The notes beneath the pieces are model-generated. The model was not told the origin of the DNA, did not search any database, and saw only the letters and a list, made by a program, of their open reading frames with translations. Positions 58,601-64,000 of a stretch of 64,000 bases of DNA are shown here, in pieces. Both the position numbers and the translations under genes were made by a program. The DNA is from Gnetum montanum. Taxonomy: Eukaryota; Streptophyta; Gnetopsida; Gnetales; Gnetaceae. The DNA lies in NCBI GenBank assembly GCA_015680685.1, contig MNCI01025132.1:88853-152852 (forward strand). Reading direction: 5' to 3'. The stretch's first letter is position 1. Each line of letters opens with the position of its first letter.

Positions 58601-61600
58601 GCTTACGACACATATTTGTCTTTTTTTATAGAGGATGTCCTCTGCAATGTCAAGCTTTTACTCATCTTGTATTTATGACAACCATACCAGGCATGTATTT
58701 ATGCTACACAGGGAAAGCTTCAGACTGGAAAATTATTGAGTAAGGCTTAGCATGAATCCAACAAGATGTTTGAGTTGGCCTAGCCCAGGCTTCTATTTTG
58801 GTCTAATTACAGCGTAGTGCAACTCAATAGTTATCAGCTTAGCTTGTTAGACTTGTGCTGGCTGCAGCTTGAGATGCTTCTTTTTGCTGAAGTTGCTCAG
58901 TTATCTCTACTTCCTAGTTATCGCTAAAGGTGATATGTTTTTACCTCGTTTACTTCAGTTAGAGTGGGAGGAGCAAGAGAAATATGCTTGTTAATTAGTT
59001 ATAGACTGGGAGGAGCAAGATTTTGAAGAAATATGCTGGTTAAGTAGTTGGCTATATGTTTTGGAGTTATCTGTTAGTGCTATTTTCTAATCGATATTTT
59101 AACGATTCAGAACATCCAAGAATACGGGTTACCGATTCTATAAAGTATTTTTGCGAAAGTTAAAAACGAGAAATGATAGTTTTACGATAATGACCAATTC
59201 GAATGACAGGATTTACCAAGATACAGCCTATAGGTTAAAATTTTTAGACATTACAGGATCCCTGTATTTGTTATTACCAACATTTTTTGTGTGTGCATTA
59301 GAAATTAATAACAAACTTGGCACTTGGCGACTTAGCACTTTGCAGTCTATTTTTTTATAGAGTTTGAAAGTTGATTGTTTTATAGAGGCTGTGGGTCTTC
59401 AGACCTACTAAAGCTTCAGTTTCAGTTTTCAGTTATTTCCATGGGAAGGGAAATGTGAAAATTATGCAACACGTTTTCTGATTGACATTCTTTCAATAAT
59501 ATATGAATTTAATAAGCAACTATTATGATGTGCAAACTAAGTTAGCCTATATATATGAGTCTATATATTAATTGCTCTAATGGGACATAGATATAGATAA
59601 GAGATTTGTGTGTTGGTTTTGGACTTTTGGGGGATTTCAGTGTCTTTTATAAACTCTCTTCTTTTTAGTCATTTATGGAAATTATATGGCTTTCTTTGCT
59701 AACGTATATCTGAATTGGATTTTTTGCAATTCAATTTTTTTCCTTTTAAAAATCACCTTTCAGAATATCTGCATGTCGATTATTTATGACTTTGCTTTGT
59801 CATTTTCTTTGTTCTCACAGGAAAGTCATGGTTCATCCAGCCATTATGCAGATGAAACTTCACGCTTTCGAGAGGATAGACGTAGCAGTGAAATGTCGGG
59901 TGCATCATTTGTTAGAGATACTAAAGTCCCTGGATCCTTGCCAGAAGGAGGTCAGGAAAGGCACAAGGGAGACAGAGATGCAGAACCTAGCGAGGTTTTG
60001 TGGATTGGGTTTCCTTCTTTCATGAAGGTCGATGAGATGAGCCTAAGAAGGGAGTTTGCACCCTTCGGTGAGATTGAACGTGTGACAACTTTTCCTGGAC
60101 GCACATATGCCTTTGTACAGTTTCGAAGTGTGGCATCAGCTTGTAGAGCAAAAGATGCACTGCAGGGAAAACTATTTAATAACCCTAGAGTCAAAATTTG
60201 TTTTCCACGGAGTGAATATGGACCGCCTGAACATACTAGAAACCCTGCAAATGGTGGGGTATCATTCACTCATAGGGTACCAATGAATTCTCCATTCAGG
60301 GCAAAAATTCCCGACAATAGTAAGTCAGAAAGGGGGCATGGTATTAATCAAGACCAATTAGGAATGCAGAGTCCAGGTTTTGTTCCTCATTCAGAGCGAT
60401 TATTGCCTAGTTCACATGTCAACCGTATGGACCAGTCTAATGTTTTGGGTTCTGAAATGAGTGGCACAAAGGATTCTGGTGACTTTTCTGATAGCAGCCC
60501 TGTAATGGATAGGAGCCCATTTTGGACAGGTAGTATTCCAGAGAAACCTAGGGGAGCTGCTCCTCGTAATGAAGTCTGGGATTCATCAGCTGATGAGATG
60601 TTACACAGGGATGCTAAAAGGCCAAGATTTGGAGGAGATCCTAGTAGGGAGCCATTGGAGCCTCTTCACTTTGAGCAAGGCAGAGATTTAGAGCGATTTG
60701 GGGTTCCAAGAAGTGGTCCTGACAATTTCAGGATCTCTCAGTTTAATGCAGGTGTGCCTGATAGTTCAAGACAATTAAGTAGACCACCTCAACAGATTGA
60801 GGGTTTGTGGAATGGGCCTTCTAATTTTGAGTCAGCTGTTGCATCTAGCATTCCATGTAATTTAGATAACTCAAAGTGGGATCCTTCAGACTCTGGTCAA
60901 GGGCCATTGGATGAAGATTGGAAGTGGCAGGGTACAATTGCTAAAGGAGGGACTCCAATTTGCCGTGCACGTTGTTTTCCTGTAGGGAAGGTGCTTGATG
61001 TCACATTGTAAGTTTTTAAATTCTATCTTTTAAATTCCGGTATGTAGAGAAATGTGTATACATTATTTCATGCTTATATATGTTTGCACTTGTTAGTATA
61101 CTGATCTACGTAATCGTGTTTTCTAGTTTTAGTTTGCACTTTATATGATTTACCATCAAAAATCAAAGTTTTGTTGGTTTTTTAAATTTTTGCTTGTAGC
61201 ATATGCACGGAAATTTTTAAGTCGTGCCTGTAGAATAATTCCATTTCGAAGTTGCCTAAGTTCTTTATAAAGTAAAATTGAAAGCAAGGTTAGTGTTTCT
61301 GATGTAAGAATCCAGGTGAAATGGAAGCTTTACCTACGAGCAAATTTGAATGGGTACGTCAATCAGTGAAGTATGAGTAATATGTAGGACACTTGAGTAT
61401 GATTATCATTTCTGTCCATATTGATGTATTCTCCATTGTCCTGCTGTTAAAATATGTCAAAACTAGGGTTTTCCAAGAAAAATTGGGAAGCATACAGAAG
61501 CGAATATATTTTCATCAAGACATTTTGAATTAATATTACAAGCATTTATTGTCGTTTGGTTAGCATGAATTGAAAGTATTGATTGGCAGATAAATTGCTA

Positions 61601-63602
61601 ATTCTGAACAAATTATGTGCCTCACAAGAATCGGAATTGACTATTCATATCAATTCTAAAAGTATCGAACCATACAATCGTAAAATTGTTCATAAGGTTA
61701 TCCTTTGCCTTATTGGCTTGAAGCAAAGCTGGTTTTTGTTTATTGTCATGTGGAATTCTTTTTGTGCATTTCCTTTTTTGTTAGCCTTGGTACTTAGATC
61801 TTCCGCAGCAGGGTGACAACAGGAGTTTATATATTGGCCTATTATTTCAATGGTGATGACAATAGTTAATTTTCATATTCCCTTTGATGTTCTTGTTTTA
61901 ATTACTTTGCTTTATAATATTCTTGTTCTCTACGAATTGGTTTTCTCTTCATAATGGGTTTCATGTTTTGGAAGGAGTCATTCTTGCTAGGTAATGCAAC
62001 TAGAGGGAGGAAGTTAGTTATGCATTAATCATGTTGCATGTTTTTGATTGCCGAGCTGTTTTATCATTATGCTTTCAGCTTTCATCTTACCAATTCTTTG
62101 TCAATTCTGTTTCTATTGGATTTCTTACCATTCATTCTTTCATTTTTCATGGAGTACAAAGTATGGTAACAAACTGATTTACCAGAATATGACATGATAA
62201 TGCATTTAATTCATGATTTTTGATAATTTATCTGTTATGTTCATGCAGGCCGGAGTTTCTGAACTGCACAGCAAGAACTGGATTGGATATGCTTGCAAAA
62301 CATTTTTATCAAGCAGGCGGTGTTGGAGTTGTATTTTTTGTTCCAGAAAATGACTTAGATATCACACCATACAATGAGTTTATGCATTACTTAGGTGAAA
62401 AGCAACGTGCTGCAGTAGCAAAGCTTGGAGAAGGCACGACCTTGTTTCTGGTTCCTCCATCTCACTTCTCAGAGCAAGTATTGAAGGTGCCTGGCAAAGT
62501 AAGCATTTCTGGAGTAATTTTGAAGTTTCAGCAACCAAACACAGGATTTGGATTTATGCAGCCATCATCAGAACTAAGCCAAATGACCACCGGTCAGGTT
62601 CATTCAATAACGCATAGGTCTTCTAGTGCAATAGCATCTCATGAAGATAGTAATTCAAAGTCGCCAATTTCACAGCATCGCTTTTCAGGACAAGGAAATA
62701 ACAGTTTGTCGACTGATGCCCACCAACTAGACAATGTTCCTTTCTCTGCATGGCCAACTCTTCCCTCAGCATCGACAGTCTCTACCACTTACCAAGGCCA
62801 TGGAACTAGTTTATCACATTCAGTTGCCTCTTTTGGATCATCAATGAGCATAAATTCTACCAATGAAAATAGAACTTATAGCTCTCTCCCTCAAAGTCAA
62901 GGCGCCATGTCTTCTTGGCCCTCAATAAATTCAGAAAGGCCTTCTGTCATAAATGTAAAGGTGGGAGGCATACTCAGTGATTCACCTGGTCAAGTTTTGA
63001 TGCCACAGAATAATAATGCTTCAACACAGGAAGATTCTGCTCTCCACCAACAACAAAGCTATGTGCAATTGAAAATTTCTGAGCCACAGGTTGGAGCTTT
63101 TGCAAAACATTCTGGCCAGATTATTCAGAATGAGCACAATGTGCAACCACAGCGGTCAATGACTTCTGCACCTACAAGTGCCCCTCAATCACAAACTGAT
63201 CAATTAGCACAACTTGCTTCATTACTAGGACGGGCTCAGTCTATGCAGCTTCCTGTTTCTCAAACTGTTCATATCAACCAACAGCCATCCGTTCCTGTTA
63301 CACAAGTTTCTCAAACTTTAGTTACCACTTCCAATGCAAGCCTTCAACCCCATTCTGTGGCAAACTCTAACCAGCTGCTGTCTTCTCAATTCACTTTTCA
63401 AAAACAGTTAAACCACCAATCAACTCTACAATCTTCAAATCCTCGCAATCAGGAAGTACAAACAATTGATCCACATTCATCCAATAATGCAAGAGAAGAG
63501 TCAGAAGCTGATACCCAGAAGCGTCTGCAGGCTACTTTGCAGTTGGCTGCTACTCTTCTTCAACAGATACAGCAACAATCTAGAGGTGGTGATCAGCAAT
63601 AA
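52593..63602 (+). CDS. FPA-like RNA-binding protein with two RRMs and a SPOC domain (SPEN family)
   Basis: Predicted coding exons are 52593-52640, 53015-53329, 59821-61007 and 62249-63602. All introns are GT-AG and all phases agree, giving 967 residues. RRM1 is at about residues 50-120, RRM2 about 180-256, SPOC about 488-613, then a Gln/Ser-rich tail. This RRM-SPOC layout defines the SPEN/Spenito/FPA family. Arabidopsis FPA promotes proximal poly(A)-site choice and represses FLC, but has three RRMs; only two are visible here, as in the plant FPA-like paralogues. Nuclear RNA processing is the expected role. The first ATG choice is inferred from splice phase, and no transcript is available. The gene begins 1.3 kb from the retroelement cluster. 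Confidence 0.9.
52641..53014 (+). other. FPA-like intron 1 (374 bp)
   Basis: GTATGT...TTTTGGGGCAG. T-rich as in plant introns. Confidence 0.75.
53015..53329 (+). CDS. FPA-like exon 2 (RRM1)
   Basis: 105 codons. A charged leader is followed by RRM1, with RNP2 KLWVGNL and RNP1 RNFAFITF. The domain closes with LKIEFAKG, the usual last strand. The donor GGG|GTTAGT at 53330 leaves phase 0. If the exon is not spliced, the frame reads on to a stop at 53507-53509, which would give an RRM1-only protein. Confidence 0.88.
53632..53637 (+). promoter_or_regulatory. Candidate intronic polyadenylation signal
   Basis: AATAAA about 120 bp after the stop that ends the exon 2 read-through frame. Such motifs are common in AT-rich introns, so the support is positional only. 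Confidence 0.3.
55621..55812 (+). repeat. Imperfect local duplication in intron 2
   Basis: 55621-55684 and about 55739-55812 share TATAAAACTGC, then AAAG.TT..CCTG.AAGTAT, then GAGC.CAAA..TCTTCACAT.CTA. The units are about 65-75 bp. Confidence 0.7.
56031..56125 (+). mobile_element. Possible tRNA-derived SINE fragment in intron 2
   Basis: AGTGGCTCAAGTCATTAGC (A-box like, near 56037) and TGTTCAAATCACA (B-box like, near 56093). The intervening text CACATTGCCTAACAAGG has the look of a tRNA-like head. Ends and target duplication not found. Confidence 0.4.
58057..58313. mobile_element. Tourist/PIF-Harbinger-like MITE (257 bp)
   Basis: Terminal inverted repeats GGGCATGTTTGGTTGCCTGA and, inverted, GGGCCTATTTGGTTACATGA, with about four mismatches over 23 bp. 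It is flanked by TTA at 58054-58056 and 58314-58316, the target-site type of PIF/Harbinger. The interior has repeated GATTCATGAATC and AGATTCAAG words and no coding capacity. It is oriented either way within intron 2. Confidence 0.8.
58965..59049 (+). repeat. Local duplication in intron 2
   Basis: TGGGAGGAGCAAGA...AAATATGCTTGTTAATTAGTT (58965-59000) is repeated as TGGGAGGAGCAAGATTTTGA...ATATGCTGGTTAAGTAGTT (59007-59049). Confidence 0.75.
59821..61007 (+). CDS. FPA-like exon 3 (RRM2, linker, start of SPOC)
   Basis: 395 codons plus two bases. A Ser/Arg/Glu-rich linker comes first. RRM2 follows, with RNP2 VLWIGF and RNP1 RTYAFVQF, and closes with VKICFPRSEYGP. A 230-residue disordered stretch with a basic cluster (AKRPRFGG) that could act as a nuclear localisation signal leads to WKWQGTIAKGGTPICRARC, the start of the SPOC fold. 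The donor ATT|GTAAGT at 61008 splits a Leu codon that the next exon completes with G. Confidence 0.92.
61008..62248 (+). other. FPA-like intron 3 (1241 bp)
   Basis: GTAAGT...TGTTCATGCAG, interrupting the SPOC domain. Nothing else seen inside. Confidence 0.88.
62249..63602 (+). CDS. FPA-like exon 4 (rest of SPOC, Gln/Ser-rich tail, stop)
   Basis: Completes SPOC with PEFLNCTARTGLDMLAKHF, GVVFFVPENDLDITPYNEF and EGTTLFLVPPSHF. A 320-residue Ser/Gln/Thr-rich tail follows, then a short helix-like end (DTQKRLQATLQLAATLLQQI) that is commonly kept in plant FPA-like proteins. TAA stop at 63600-63602. Confidence 0.93.
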
Positions 63603-64000
63603 TCATTCTGCATTCGGAGGTATGAATAGTTTTTGGCATATTTTACTATTTTAATGTTAAAAAAGTGTCATATTTTTTAGATCTTTCTTATCCCATCGCT
63701 TAGCTGTTCGTTTTTCAATACATCGGATTATCTGCATCAGTTTGCTTTAGAGAGTATTTGAAATCGTTCATACCTGCTATACGATTTCCGATCAATGGAC
63801 GGCTTTAGCGAATATTTAATTCTAGATGATGAATATTTTATTTTTTGTTGCTCTTTCTTTGGAAACATTATGGATCTTTGCAAATAGTTTCTGCTTGTAC
63901 TTGCATTTGTAGGTGATGTTTAAAAAATTGAGACTATGAACCTGAGTATGTAAGAATCTGACACAACTTTTTGCAGGCAAATATTTGACATTGATGCTGT
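63603..64000 (+). other. FPA-like 3' UTR with a probable intron
   Basis: A donor GGAG|GTATGA at 63620 and an acceptor TTTTTGCAG at 63976 would remove 63620-63976 from the 3' UTR, with the last exon running beyond the window from 63977. The stop lies about 17 bases before the donor, too near for the usual nonsense-mediated decay distance rule. Alternatively the UTR is unspliced. Confidence 0.45.

Larger units (their letters stand above)
53330..59820 (+). other. FPA-like intron 2 (6491 bp)
   Basis: GTTAGT...TTGTTCTCACAG. AT-rich, with a MITE, a possible SINE and two local duplications noted separately. No third RRM or other conserved exon could be read in it. Short readings inside it lack splice-site and composition support. 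Confidence 0.85.

Overview
The window is nuclear DNA of a land plant, very probably a flowering plant. Host sequence is AT-rich, one host gene has a 6.5 kb intron, and most of the window is nested Ty3/gypsy LTR retrotransposons whose primer-binding sites resemble the tRNA-Asp type used by the Tat/Athila lineages. The species cannot be told from the sequence. Old, diverged nested elements and long introns would suit an early-diverging angiosperm or magnoliid, but that is a guess.

Layout. 1-1241 and 19372-19975 are one host locus split by element I (minus strand, 1242-19371, target-site duplication CAAAT). Element A (minus, 1804-11367, TSD about CYGAT) sits inside the 3' LTR of I. Element C (plus, 19976-50364, not contiguous) carries three further insertions or joins. 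Element D (minus, 29056-42720, TSD about CTTTY) lies in its 3' non-coding region, element B (plus, 31677-38764, TSD GATGT) lies inside D, and element E (plus, 43264-50021, TSD GTAAT) lies inside the 3' LTR of C. A lone LTR, F (50365-51218), is fused to the truncated end of C. 51219-52592 is intergenic. From 52593 to the right edge runs one host gene: an FPA-like/SPEN-family RNA-binding protein with two RRMs and a SPOC domain, four coding exons, 967 residues predicted.

How the elements relate. All share LTR termini (TGATG...CATCA), a conserved U5 end, a tRNA-Asp-type PBS, an AGTCATGGGGG polypurine tract and a 3' non-coding block, yet they have three coding plans. A and C carry gag-protease-RT-RNase H-integrase and are decayed. 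B and E carry gag and protease only and share one pol-deletion junction, so they look like a transposition-competent, pol-less subfamily. I and D carry a different gag and, where an envelope gene could sit, an unrelated ORF of up to about 930 codons with no pol. Pol-less elements of both kinds have their own TSDs, so they were presumably mobilised in trans by relatives of A and C. Nesting order gives C before D before B, C before E, and I before A.

The most interesting material is this family: the shared pol-deletion, the extra ORF, the GATATC palindrome arrays just upstream of the LTR TATA boxes, the repeated polypurine motif, and the LTR-LTR junction with a duplicated 58-bp host flank at 50365-51287. 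All retroelement reading frames here are broken by stops and frameshifts, and are reported as pseudogenes.
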